Source: Eretmocerus hayati (lineage: Eukaryota > Arthropoda > Insecta > Hymenoptera > Aphelinidae). From it: 64,000 nt of DNA. Positions 36,901 to 48,489 of this stretch are shown in pieces. Each line of letters starts with the position of its first letter. Positions within the stretch are counted from its first letter, which is position 1. Below the pieces are notes generated by a model. That model did no database searches, had not been told where the DNA came from, and was given only the letters and a program-made list of their open reading frames with translations. The translations under genes were made by a program, and so were the position numbers. The stretch spans positions 119,320,838 through 119,384,837 of the forward strand of contig CM056744.1 in the NCBI GenBank assembly GCA_029851415.1. Reading direction: 5' to 3'.

Positions 36901-39900
36901 TCAATTGATCACAGTCAAATTAAATCTGATCAGTTTGTGCTTTTTCATCACCCGTAGAGCTTCTCTTAATGCTATACAACTGGCAACTAAGATATCGTCA
37001 CCCTCAGCATCTGAAATACAAAAAATAAGTATCGGGTTATTTTGTCTGAATAAGAGGAAGACTGACATAATTTGCCATAATCATAGACATTTCCATTCAA
37101 GTAAAATATATGATATATACCTTTCCAATGCAGCGTAAAAGTTTCATCTCTTAGATTGGGTGAAATAGTTCTAAGAGTCTCACACAAATGAGGGAAAATC
37201 GGCGCATCACCGAACGCTACAGTGAATCTTTGTATTTCATGCTTCTTATTTGGATCATTTTTTTTTCTGACAACAACTTTGAAGTGGTATGGCGTTTCCA
37301 AAGCAAGCTCATCAGTGTGAGAAGTCTTCTTTTCATCAATAATCTCAATCTCTGGTTCCATGATACATGTTTTGGTGTATTTTTCATCTAGATCTTCGCA
37401 CACCGGATTCATTATTGAGCTGTTTCGATTTTGTGATGTACTAGTTGGTTCGTTAACTATTAATGCGCCCGCCAGCTGACACTTCGTTAAAGGACTTACA
37501 GGAATTGACTCATTTGATGGTGCTTGAGAAGATGAATAGGCAGATCTAAGTCCTTCGTGCGAAGTATAACTCTCATTCAAATTTGTTCTTGATAAATTTG
37601 CCAAGATACCAGTAGGTAAATCACTAACAATTGAGCTGATCGATGTATCACATGGGATTGTGCGAGACGAAGAACTTAGGGATTGGTGCACAAATCTGGA
37701 AGAAAAAAAATTAGCAAAATTTTAGTCATTGAGAGCGCCTTTAAAGATATTCTCTTAATCCTCTATGGATCTAGTATCCATTGTTCGATTTTTCGCGAGA
37801 ATGTCAACTTCATTGCAGCTGATCAAAATTTGTCAGCAATTGTGGGTGCAACGACTAAGACAATGAAAAGATTCTGAACATTTTAGGACAGGGGTATAAA
37901 ACACAATAGAATTGCTCTGTTACTATTTCAGGAAGTGTGACATATCGCAGATCTTTTGATTTTCTCATCTAAAGAAAAAAGACGGCAATCTCGCCTGATA
38001 CAAATTTTTCTAAAAACGCTAATCCGACGCATTCACTTAACACGTTCACTGCGGCGCGATTTTTCATTTTTCAATCTTTGGTCACTCAGACTTGCTCGGA
38101 AAATACTATCCCCAGAAAATCTATCGAGGTAAGTTATTTCACCTAGGGCATCAACAATGAGCCAAAAAAGAATGTAGCTCCATATGGGCGTTTTTCCCCA
38201 ATTGTGATGATCACGTTCAAGACCGGAACAAAATCACGAAAAAACAGCGTCGCAGCAAACGTGTTAACTTATAGACTGCCGGCCTGGCGCGTATATGAGC
38301 CACTTATTTTACGATCAGTTTGATTTCTGTAAGTGAGTTTTCGATGAGGTTTCTATGATGGAATGAATTTAGAAGCATCGCGAGCTACCCTGAGATTCTT
38401 CCAAACCAACTAATGTATCTAAATTACCCCTAACGAAGGTGTGAAACCTCTCAAAATCCAAGAATAAAATATCAGACTTTTATCAGATTTTCCAAAACTT
38501 CTCCCGGCTAATAGTTTATGTACATTGATGTTTCCACAACGACTGTAGGTAACAATTTAAATCTTCCGCGAACCATTTTATTACATGAATCCTCTCAAAA
38601 GTCAGTAATTCTCTAATCGGACCGTTCTCTAATTATGGATTCTCAAAATTTCAGCCCCTGATTAGGGATAGTTTTGACATGTGTTTTTTGATGATGTGAA
38701 TGCATGGAGGAGCCATTTGGACAGCCTATTACATCCGAGGAAGCCAGGAATTCATTTAGATGTAACTGAGTGATAATCTGCAAAGTTCAAAAATGTACTG
38801 TATGGGGTCCGACCGTTGCCTGCCGGCCTGGCTCATATATGAGCCACCCATGACCTTGAGAACTCATCGCGACATATTAGTTACTCATATATAAATTTTC
38901 CTCCTCGGAAGTGATCATTCCATTAGGGAAAATGCCGGCAGTCTAAGGGTTAAGGCGATGCGGTCACCATGCAAGTTGAATATCGTTCCCATCTTTCTCC
39001 GATTCTGTTGCGATTTGGGCTAAACGACGAGCGCATGAATATTTGTTATCATCTAACTTAGATTTGTCCACTCTTCGTTAAGCCCAAATTGCAATAAAAT
39101 CGGAGAAAGTTGGGAATGAAAATGTGCGTATATTATAGGTTAGGAGGTTCCCGTGGCCGAGTTATTCCCACTTTTCTCCGATTCTCGTATGATTTGGGCT
39201 AAGCGACGGATTGAGGAATACAAGTTGGACAATAGCAAGTATTCGACAACTCGCCTCACACTTTGAATCATCAAACTTTTTTTCATGTGAAGAGAGAATC
39301 GTCTCTCGAAATGATGCGTGGGAAGTGCACAATAAAGAGCCAAAAACATTAGTAAATTAAAATTAAAATGGGTAATTTTTTAGTCTTATTCCCGTAACTA
39401 CTGATAGTCCTTTAGTCTCATAGATGATCATAAAAGAAAAAAGATGGTCTCAAGATTTAAGAGGTTGAATCTCAGATCTTTCAGTTACATTTCGACGCAA
39501 AGACGTCTTACTTTCAACTTGATCTTTGGATTTTGTTGTGATGAGTATTGTATCATAAAATTTTTTTCGCGTTATTTCAAGCTTCTACGCTGATTCTTTG
39601 CTCAAAGACCCTTAAGTCCCGAAATGTAATGAGACGAGACAACCGTAACTGACTCAATGAAAAGGTGAGAGAATACTGACTCTTTTAACAGGCTGATGGG
39701 TGACCGTGGTCCGACAGATGAACTCACTAATCCATGTTCAAGCTCTTGCGTCAACAATCTATCCGAGGGAATTGGTTGTTGAAGTGGCGGATTAGAATAT
39801 CTGAAAACAAAAAATTGAGTTTATCATCAATTTGTTTTGTCTAAAGCGGTGCGAATACTCTCGCTTCTACAGAATTCTAAGCTGTAGGCTCTTGGAGACT

Positions 39901-42900
39901 TTGATATTCGCAAAATCAGCTCGACCCGTTCATTACAGAATAACTCCTGGCATTACTGATGCCATTTTTCCTTTGAGAATATGTTTCTGAGATGACAGAA
40001 GAGAGAAAAATTCTCAAATTAGGATTTTGGAAATTTTTCGTATTCTATTTTTGTCTCTCCTGATTTATATTGAGACCCCAATCGTGGTGCATTATAAGGT
40101 AGGCGTGCCTAATATGCAATCTCTACTTTTGTTTTTCTCAGAATTTTGTCTCACCTCAATATTTTCCAACGTACTTTAGCTCATTTTTTGATTTCAACAA
40201 ATTGGAGACGAGCTGTCTCAATTTTTGAAAGAAAAGATTTTTTGCGAGATTTTGTCAGTGTGTTCCTAATAAGCTCCGACGTGGAAGAGGGGCCTTTTTC
40301 CTTAAGATTATACGGGTTTTTCGTAAAATCGGGATATCTCGGCGCCCAAACCCTCAAATGATACGTACTTTAGCTCATTTTGCAGCTTTTTTCACCCTCT
40401 TTTGAATTTTCATAGTGAGATTAATGTATCCTGATGGAGTGAATAACGAGTTTGAAAAAAAAAACATGGGGGCTTATTAGGCGAATACTAGACTTTTTTT
40501 AGTAATATGAGCGTACAATCGGTCAAAAATCAAATTTTGCAACTCTGTAGAAAGGATTTTGAAGCTGGGACAAAGACAAAGAAAATGACTTAAAGCACGT
40601 TGAAATTGATTCCATCAATTTTGTTTGCAATAACTTTTAGTGACTAACAAAAAAAAGTCGAAAGTAGCGAAACCAGTTTTTTGATCTAATAGAGGCGCGG
40701 GTCACCTAGGATCGGTCAAATACGTTTTTTTCTCATATTTTAACGTAACAAACATGAAAAAAATGCGTGGCAAGGTCTGCGGGTGCGTACATTCGAGAAC
40801 TTGAGTGGGGACGTATTAGGAAATGGGGGCATATTAGGCACACTTACCCCATAAGAAGAACCTGGTTCGCGCAACAATTTCCAGGTTTATAATTTTAAAA
40901 AAATCCAAAAAAGCTACGTTTCATTGGAGTTGAACGACGAAGTTATAGACTGCAATAGTTATTGATATCTTTCGTCGTAGAACTGAAAAAGGTTGTTGAC
41001 TATTTTATACGACTAATCTAACACCTGAAATCAGAATCCACGTCATAATGATATTTCAATAACGTTGATTGTTTAATTTAGTCAATGGCGTACGATCACA
41101 CGATGCATACTCTTCAGACTTCTATAAAGAAATAGCAGTTTGGTGATTCCTCCAAAACTGTCAAATTTGGGGGTCAAATTTGTCCTCTCGGCACATTTTC
41201 TACCCTTTTGATTATTCGATTTCTATTTATTCCTCGGTCATCTGGGAGTCAGAATGCTGAGTATACCCGGTGGAGTATTGTCAGTACAAGTGATCTTGAG
41301 TCCAAAAGTGCCCCTAGCATCCACGTGACCGACGCTGGATCAATATTAGATTTTCTCGAGAATGGTGGAATGTGACAAATCGACCTTCAAACTCATTTCA
41401 CAAGCTCTTATGGTTTTCCATCGACTCGGTTTAGTGCCACCAAACTACAGTAGAAAAGAACCAATTTGAGTGATTCGAGTCATTTCTGAATTTTAATTTA
41501 TATGTTTCCTTAAAATATATTGGAAATAACAATCTATCCAGACCAATAAAAAAAACAGAAGTAAGAAAATTCAATCCCGCATTGATCGTTCCAGTTTCGA
41601 AGTCAGTAAAGATAGTGAGTAACTCAAGTTGAGTCAAACTTACAGAGAGATAATCAGATTGTAATGTAATCAATCATTCTCCATACATTACACATTCAGA
41701 TTTTGCAAAACAATTACTCGACATATTTTTCCTGATCTCATGACTCTCAAGAACTGAAATCAATATTTTGCAATCTCTCCATTCGTTTGACGTTTAAATT
41801 TTGGTAAAAAGTCTCGACATGTTTCCCCTGATCTCATGAAGGGTTCCCATTCCATATTTCAAAAGTTTTATGGCAATTATGGGACATTTTCATGGAAAAT
41901 ATGGGACAAATATGGGACATAATTAAAATATCGTAATTCTTTCATCGGATTCTGATTCTCTCTAAATCAAATGTAAGCGGGTAAACAAGTTAATCGGTCC
42001 TTGTCAGGTACGGCCACCGGGGTAGTTTTTCTTAGTTTCTAACATCAAAGTGATCCTGAAGAAAAGTATTCCTTACGTCCCAAAGTCACCCTTGGGACCC
42101 TAGAGACCTCCTTAAAAACTCTATTAATCGATGTTCCATAATTTAATTGCATTCTGATGTATCTGAATTTTTTTGTATATCCTCGGAAGTACAGCAATTG
42201 CTGAGAAAATATTTTTATGTTGACAACTTTTGGTTCAGGCTCCTAAAAAAATTCCGCAAAACTAAAAATTGATTTTCGACACAGCTATGCACCAGTCGGG
42301 ATTTGACCATTTCATCACGTTTATCGGGCCCCATATTCATTCTCAGGTTCGTGCTCCCTACGTCGGATGGCCAAACCTATACAACACTTTCTTCAAAATC
42401 CTAAAAAGTACCTTGAGAAAAATTTACAGGCTGATTCACCTTTCGTGAGACTGGATACATTTTTCGGGTCGAAATGCTCAGATTTTTCGTTTAAATTTCT
42501 AGAACTTGAAAATTTTCGATAATTTTGGAATATCCCGGAACTATTTTTTTTTGTTTGAGTTAGAAAATTTCAACGAAATGAAGATCAGAAAATTGCAAAA
42601 GTCAAATTTTTTCCGAAAAATTAGACATATGTTTATAAAAATTCCTGGTATTTTTTTCGACTTCTGCAATTTATTCGATGAAATTTTTTCATCCAAGCCG
42701 GAAAGTATTCTTGCAGTTTTCCGAAATAATTCATATTTTTCGAGTTCTGGGACACTTCAACGACAAAATTAGGATTTGGACCCAAAGAAATGTATCTTAA
42801 GCTCACAGAATTTGATGGATCAGTCTGTGAAATTTTGTGAACTTATTTTTCACGGTTTCAAAAAATTGTCGTATGAGTTTGGCGATCCGATGTAGGGACC

Positions 42901-45900
42901 TGCGAACCAGAAAATGAAGAAGGTCGAAAAAATTTTTTTCCAACCGACTACGCCATAATTTTGAGATCGAAAAAGTATACTAAAATACAGATCTTCAGCA
43001 ATTCTTGATTTTCAGAATTAGGGTGTAGCCTTCCTTCATTTATGGAACGTGGATTATTAGCATTTTCAGAGGATTTTCAGGGCGCCGTACAGAACAGGGG
43101 TGACCGTACCTGATAAGGACCGATTGACCATGCTTACCCGCCTAGTTCCTCTTATTAAAGTTTCTAGTACGTATATGAAGAAAGTGTTCTGACAACGGGC
43201 AGAATACTTATGAAAACTTCATAATCTGATGCAGACACTAAATAGTTTCCACTTTCCATTTGCTTTGATAGTTTTTTGCAGATTCCATTTGCAGATAGTT
43301 GACAAATATTCTTCCAAACTGGCATCATCGAGGGCATCATACTCTATGAATGATGACAGAGTGACGTTCGAGCTTTTCACGGTTTGTATTTTCTCTCAAC
43401 CTTTTTGAAAGTTTTTTAATAGCTTTTTGATAGTTCTTGAACAATATCGTTACTCATCTTAGAATTGATGGCATCTAAGAAAATTCTCTTGTGTCTGGCT
43501 AAAAATATGGAAAATATGGAACAAAGTACGATTTTATGGTCAAAGATGGGACATTCGCAAAAATATGGGAAATATGGGAATATGGGACAAAGTGGGAACC
43601 CTGCATGACCCTCAAGAATTGAAATTCATACTTTGATCTCAGATGAAGTTGGGGGGGGGGGATGGTGATACTCGTCAAGTAGACTCTTGGAAAAAAGTAA
43701 AAAGGGAGGGGGATTAGAGATACGACAACTTCTCGATTAGCGTACCCGGTGATTAGCGTGCGGATTACTAGGAGGGGAGGAGAGATGAAATCAGTTGCGG
43801 ACCCGCGTATAATCAAAAACGCGTTTCTACAAAAAGTTTGAGTGGAAACAGGATCACCTGTATGGTATGCATCGAAAAAATCTGAACAGTCCTGAAAAAT
43901 CTCTGTGCATATGGGATATAAGGTAAGTGTGCCTAATATGCCCCCATTCCCTAATATGCCCCCAAGTTCTCGAATGTTCGCACCCGCAGGCCTTGCCACG
44001 CATTTTTTTCATGTTTGTTACTTTAAAATATGAGAAAATAAGCGTTTTGGACCGATCATATAGATGACCCGCGCCTTTCTTAGAACAAGAAACTGGTTTG
44101 GCTACTTTCGCACGTACGGTCTCAGCATATTCGATATGAGGTATCAGCATTAAGCAGTGATCTACCTCCCGAGTATCTTGAGTCTATCACAATGAAGCTC
44201 TTCATCTCTCAATATAGAGTGAGGTAAGTGTACCTAATATGCCCCCACTACTTTTGTTTTTCTCATAATTTTGGCTCACCTCAATATTTTCCAACGTACT
44301 TTAGCTCATTTTAGAGCTTGTTGCAAGACCTTCAAAATGAATTAAAGTACGTTTGATTTCAACAGATTTAAGCCGAGCTATCTCAATTTTCGCAAAAAAA
44401 AATTTTGCGAGATTTTGTCAGTGTGTTCCTAATTTGTTCCCACGCGGAAAAGAGGCCTATTTCCATAAGATTATACGGGTTTTTCATAAAACCGGGATAT
44501 CTCGGCGCCCAAACCCCCAAATGATATGTACTTTAAGCTCATTTTGCAGCTTTTTTACCCTCTTATGAATTTCTATAGTGAGATTGATGTATTCTGATGG
44601 AGTGAACAACGAGTTTGAAAAAAAACCCATGGGGCATACTAGGAACACTGGACTTTTTTTAGTAAATTGAGCGTAGAATCGGCTAAAAATCAAATTTCGC
44701 AACTCTGCAGAAAGCATTTTAGAGTTGGAACAAAGACAAAGAAAAAGAGTTAAGGCACGTGGAAATTGATTCATTCAATTTTGTTTGGCATAACTTTTAG
44801 TGGCTAATAACCTCTCACTCTTGAAAGATGAAAAAAAGCAATACTTTCGAATGCAATTTTGATAAAATCTTAAATTTACCTACATCCGTGAAAATTCAAT
44901 TATGAAGAATGTAAACTTTAATAATACTCACGCGAGTTGGTTAGATGATGGTGAGAGTTTTCTTCGTTGTCCAGACTTTTTTTTGTGAACGGAGAAATCC
45001 TGTTGTGAATTCGAAAGATTTTGTTCCTCGAAAGTAGTTGTGACAGGTATCTCCATTCCTTGAGTCCATTGGTGTCATGAAAAATTTGATTCTTTTTATT
45101 GTGGTAAAATTGTAGTCATCATAGAGTATTATTCATATTACTCAAGGGCAGTTTCCTCGTGCATGACGGCCTTTTCCTGGAAATCGACAACATTTTCGGT
45201 ACTTTGACTCTTGGTTCATTCAATCCTGACAATCTGGACTCAACGTTCCTCTCGCAAGACACTGTTTTGATTTGCGACGTATCTGACGCTTTTCCGGTCT
45301 CCTGTATTGCTGACACCGATGGGATTTTAATTGAAGGTTTAGACTACGGGAGTGTTAGAATAAATGGCATGGTAAACATATAGTTTCAGAAAATATAAAA
45401 AGAATTCACCACAAACCTCTGTTTTCACTACATCAGCTTCTCTCTTTTTATTTTTAAATCCATTCTTACTAATAATTTCTTTCTCCGGATCATTGAGACC
45501 CAAAGGTCGACTTAAGAATGAGAAGTTATCTACAGTCAACACACTGTCTGGATAGTATAATTTCACTAGAATGGAAGGATAATGAAACTGTAATCATGCT
45601 CTTTCCGAGATACGATTCATGATACTTCATGTAAATTGTTCAGGATGTTTACATGCTCTCTCCTAATACAGAAAATTTCAAAAAATTCCCAAAGTCTTCC
45701 TGAGAAGATTAAAAAATGTTATGAAGGATTACTGAAATCAGAAATCTATCAAGGAAGTCTTCCTCGAAGTATTCACATGTAAATCGTGCGTATTCCAAAT
45801 CCGAAGATGAAAAAATGAACTCTCTCGCGGAAGATGTGTTCGGACTGTTTGAACAGTAATCTGATTCGGAAAATTTGATTTCTACAAAGAATGAGCTGTC

Positions 45901-46612
45901 AGTATAAGTGATACTCCTCAACTTTTTTTCAAAAACTATGCGTCGAACACTCGAGCAAAACTTTCCTGGATGATGAAAGAGTCGAAGAAACGGACATTTT
46001 TATTGAGAGTTATCAGCGCAGGTCGACTCAGAACTAGAACTTTTCGCCAATTTCAAGAAGAAAAATGTTCAAGAACTGGATCTCAAGATGAAGGATAATT
46101 CGAGACTTTGAGAAGTCAAAACTAATTTCAACAGGAATTCAAGGATTTCAAGGGTCCATTGATGTGGTGAGAGATAAGTGTATCATCATATACTTACAGA
46201 ATTCAGCCACTTCAACACAGCTCCTCAAAGGTTGAACCGAACTGCGTGGAGTCCGTTCTCGAAGGGTTTGCTTAGAACGTTTCTGGCTACCAGTTTTCTC
46301 CATCTTTAATTCAGACTCCTGGCATTCTTTCAAATGTTGAGAAATAAGCATAGCTTCATTAGGAGGGTAATAGTACACATCAGCAACATGATGTTTAGGG
46401 TCAATACGATAAGCCACTTCCCGTTTCCACCCATAGTTGAATGGCTCCAGAAGGATGGGATTCGTTATATCAACTCTTTTTCGACTCTTAGAGCCAGGTT
46501 TCTTACGATCATGTTCAATTCCTTTACTAACTGATTCAGCTGCCCGTTTGATTCGCACTGATTTCCTGAGTTCTGAAGAAGGTTGTGCAGTTGAGCCTTT
46601 GATTGAGGTCAT
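36901..46612 (-). CDS. MBD domain - PB1 domain protein, 551 aa, seven exons
   Basis: Minus-strand exons: 46612-46198, 45565-45417, 45301-45142, 45058-44932, 39800-39681, 37695-37121, 37010-36901. All junctions are GT...AG and the frame is kept through phases 1,0,1,2,2,1. Exons 1-2 encode an MBD/TAM-type fold: YGWKREVAYR (60-69), ADVYYYPPN (77-85), a ~40-residue basic insert, then LRSCVEVAEFLKLYYPDSVL (129-148) and VDNFSFLSRPLGL. Residues ~190-455 are low-complexity, Ser/Lys-rich linker. Residues ~460-551 form a PB1 domain: basic strand FKVVVRKK, EIQRFTV, then FTLHWKDAEGDDI with the acidic OPCA motif split by the last intron. It most resembles the PB1 of p62/sequestosome-1, so self- or partner-oligomerisation is expected. 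The ATG has an in-frame TAA 24 nt upstream. Weakest join: donor AGA|GTCAGT at 39681. Introns 4 and 5 carry transposons. Probably nuclear; DNA or methyl-CpG binding is inference. Confidence 0.75.
38041..38263. mobile_element. 223 bp piggyBac-type MITE (TTAA-flanked)
   Basis: CACGTTCACTGCGGCGCG at the left and GCGTCGCAGCAAACGTG at the right are inverted, with TTAA on both sides (38037-38040, 38264-38267). Precise TTAA duplication is the hallmark of piggyBac. No transposase is present. It lies in intron 5 of the MBD-PB1 gene. Confidence 0.75.
38268..38949. mobile_element. 682 bp piggyBac-type element sharing a TTAA with its neighbour
   Basis: CTTATAGACTGCCGGCCTGG at the left and ATGCCGGCAGTCTAAGGG at the right are inverted; TTAA lies at 38264-38267 and 38950-38953. 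A second left-type end (GCCTGCCGGCCTGGCTCATA) occurs internally at ~38818, so a shorter version (38818-38949) may be nested or tandemly duplicated. Non-coding; in intron 5 of the MBD-PB1 gene. Confidence 0.7.
38985..39205. repeat. TTTCTCCGATT inverted repeats
   Basis: CTTTCTCCGATTCTGTTGCG followed by ATTTGGGCTAAACGACG (38994 on) is mirrored by CTTCGTTAAGCCCAAATTGC with AAAATCGGAGAAAG (39075-39110) and repeated directly at 39170-39207. This is a ~115 bp hairpin plus an extra half copy; intronic. Confidence 0.65.
40097..40850. mobile_element. ~750 bp AGGTAAGTGTGCCTAAT element
   Basis: AGGTAGGCGTGCCTAATATG at the left and CATATTAGGCACACTTACCC at the right are inverted and sit next to TA and CA. 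The interior contains several GGGGGCATATTAGG-like words that echo the ends. It belongs to the same broad family as 7951-8892 but forms a distinct subfamily (TAATATGCCCCC in place of CAACTTGCCCCC). In intron 4 of the MBD-PB1 gene. Confidence 0.7.
41840..43602. mobile_element. 1.76 kb hAT-like non-autonomous element
   Basis: AGGGTTCCCATTCCATATTT at the left and ATATGGGACAAAGTGGGAAC with CCT at the right are inverted ends of the CAGGGTTCCC type common in hAT elements. The subterminal regions repeat ATATGGGACA several times at both ends (41875-41925, 43500-43590). Flanks CTCATGA and GCATGAC resemble an imperfect target duplication. No transposase frame. In intron 4 of the MBD-PB1 gene. Confidence 0.6.
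43921..44820. mobile_element. Rearranged AGGTAAGTGTRCCTAATATG copy: two ends in the same orientation
   Basis: 43921-44115 matches the inverted right end of the 40097-40850 element (GTTCTCGAATG, CCTTGCCACGCATTTTTTTC). 44222-44820 matches its left two-thirds directly (TTTTGTTTTTCTCATAATTT, CTCAATATTTTCCAACGTAC). The two pieces are separated by ~105 bp, so both terminal sequences face the same way. Just upstream is a G-run (43651-43660). Confidence 0.65.
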
Positions 46613-48260
46613 TTCCTCGGTTGGATATGATAAGCCTTATTAGTAGAATGAGACCAAATTCAATTTGATCAAGCGAAGAAAGAGATATTTTGTTTCTGTA
46701 TCCCTGTTGGAAAAAACTAGTTTCCCATGCTCCACAATGGTGTGATAATGGGTGATGGACCTGCACAAAAAAAGCTTTTACATAGAATTATGCTTCAGAA
46801 GACGAGACAAATTTTTTCAGGTGTAATCTGGTAGGTCTTGCATAGACACGGGTCTTGATATACTTTAAGAGGTCATTGAACCTAAGAAATCGATAGAAGA
46901 AAGCCTTTTGAAATGAGATTTTTACCCGGTGAGATTTTTGTGTTCAGAACTAGAATAACCACTAGCCTTTGAGTTTGTCAAACAAACAAAGGTAGTTGTG
47001 TAGTCCACCGACTTAGCCTTATTCTTTGATTCTGGGTTTTTGGAATTTTCAAATCAAGAATGTGTTTACAAGTAAGCCAAACAACATTTCAGTTACATAC
47101 AAACAAAGTTAAGCTTGGCGCTGTGCATGCCAATTGATGTGCATACTGATCTTCTGCCCTTGTCTCCAATATTACTTCTCAACACCACACTGATTCATGC
47201 TAATTAACGCATCCTAAGTTTATCAACATCATGGATAACTAGCTATAGCAAGGAGGAATCTGATCAATGTTTTCCAAAGGAGAGGGCTTTACGCCAGATA
47301 TCGAACACATATTTCATATGAGCCAATGATAAGTAATGATTAGAATTATTGAGAATTCAACTGTGAAGATAAGTTGAAGGGTGCAAACTTTCATTATTGT
47401 CTCGAATCCAATTCCAACGCAATCATAGAACATGACAACAAATGATAGTTCATGATTTCTATCAACAGCTGTGCTACACCAATTTATTCGATTCTTACAG
47501 GAGCTTGTTCATAACACTGAACTAATATAAGCTAGTAATACGAAAAATATCGCTAAGAACAATCTGTGATGTTACACTTATTCATTCATGTGTAAAAGTC
47601 CTTCTGAATCATATGATGCTAGTCAAATAATGACATGTTGCAGTTTCTCTATCAAAAAACTCAACTCGACTCAGCTATAGTAACTTTATGAAAAATGTGC
47701 AGCCAGTACTATTACTCAAAATTTGTTTAGTTCACATTTGACTGAATTGGTTCAATATCAGATGAAAGAAAAATTATTACATAATTGACTTAACGGACTA
47801 TTCAATTATCAAGTATATCAGATCTATTTATTTGTGTGTGTGTAAAAAGACTCACAGCTAATGGATTAGATTACAGACTTATTGTAACGTTCTACACAGC
47901 ACCATCTCTACCATCCAGAAATGAGCTTTATAATGAAATAATAGAAACAATGAATCATAGAATATTTTTCGACTGAACATAAGAATGTCTCATTATAATG
48001 AAAATATTGTGGAGTCATTCCGCCACTGAAAATGTACCAAATCATGGTAAGACCTAAACCGTAAATGTGAATGTTAGAAGAACTCATAAATGAATTCAAC
48101 AAGTTTTATCAGGGAATTTTAGCCTGAAATTTAGATGAGTAATTGATGATCTGACACAAATGATCCCTTAATTAACTCTTAGTAGAATCAAAAGCCCATC
48201 AAGCAAAGAAAAAGAGGAAAGCATGTATGTATGTGCATAGATACAACAAATTATTTTAGC
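46613..48260. other. Upstream region of the MBD-PB1 gene; no other gene recognised
   Basis: 46613-46700 is the likely 5' leader (or contains a leader acceptor, CTACTAATAAG, 24 bp before the ATG). The rest is AT-rich and unique, with no repeat family that I can match. A 64 codon minus frame at 47908-48102 has hydrophobic stretches but no supporting splice sites. Confidence 0.4.
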
Positions 48261-48264
48261 ATAG

Positions 48265-48480
48265 GGCGACTAAAGCGCCACTTTTACTCCCGGCTGCGAA
48301 CATAAAATTGGCGTTTATTCGCCCTAATGCGAAAAAATAGCATACTTCCCTCGCTCGGCAGGCTGTTTTAAGGCACGGGGAATATTTTCCCCTCGTTGCA
48401 CTCGGGGAAAAACCATCCCCGTGCCCCAAAACAGCCTAGCCTCGCATCGGGAGTAATATACTATTCTCCTGAAGCGTCAA
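48265..48480. repeat. GC-rich hairpin element
   Basis: CAGGCTGTTTTAAGGCACGG (48360 on) pairs with CCGTGCCCCAAAACAGCC. The inner part TTTTCCCCTCGTTGCACTCG plus GGGAAAA forms a second short stem, and GCGTTTATTCGCCCTAATGC / CATAGGGCGACTAAAGCGCC adds an outer repeat. Strongly structured and far more GC-rich than its surroundings; probably a MITE of unknown class. Confidence 0.6.
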
Positions 48481-48489
48481 GCGCGCGCG

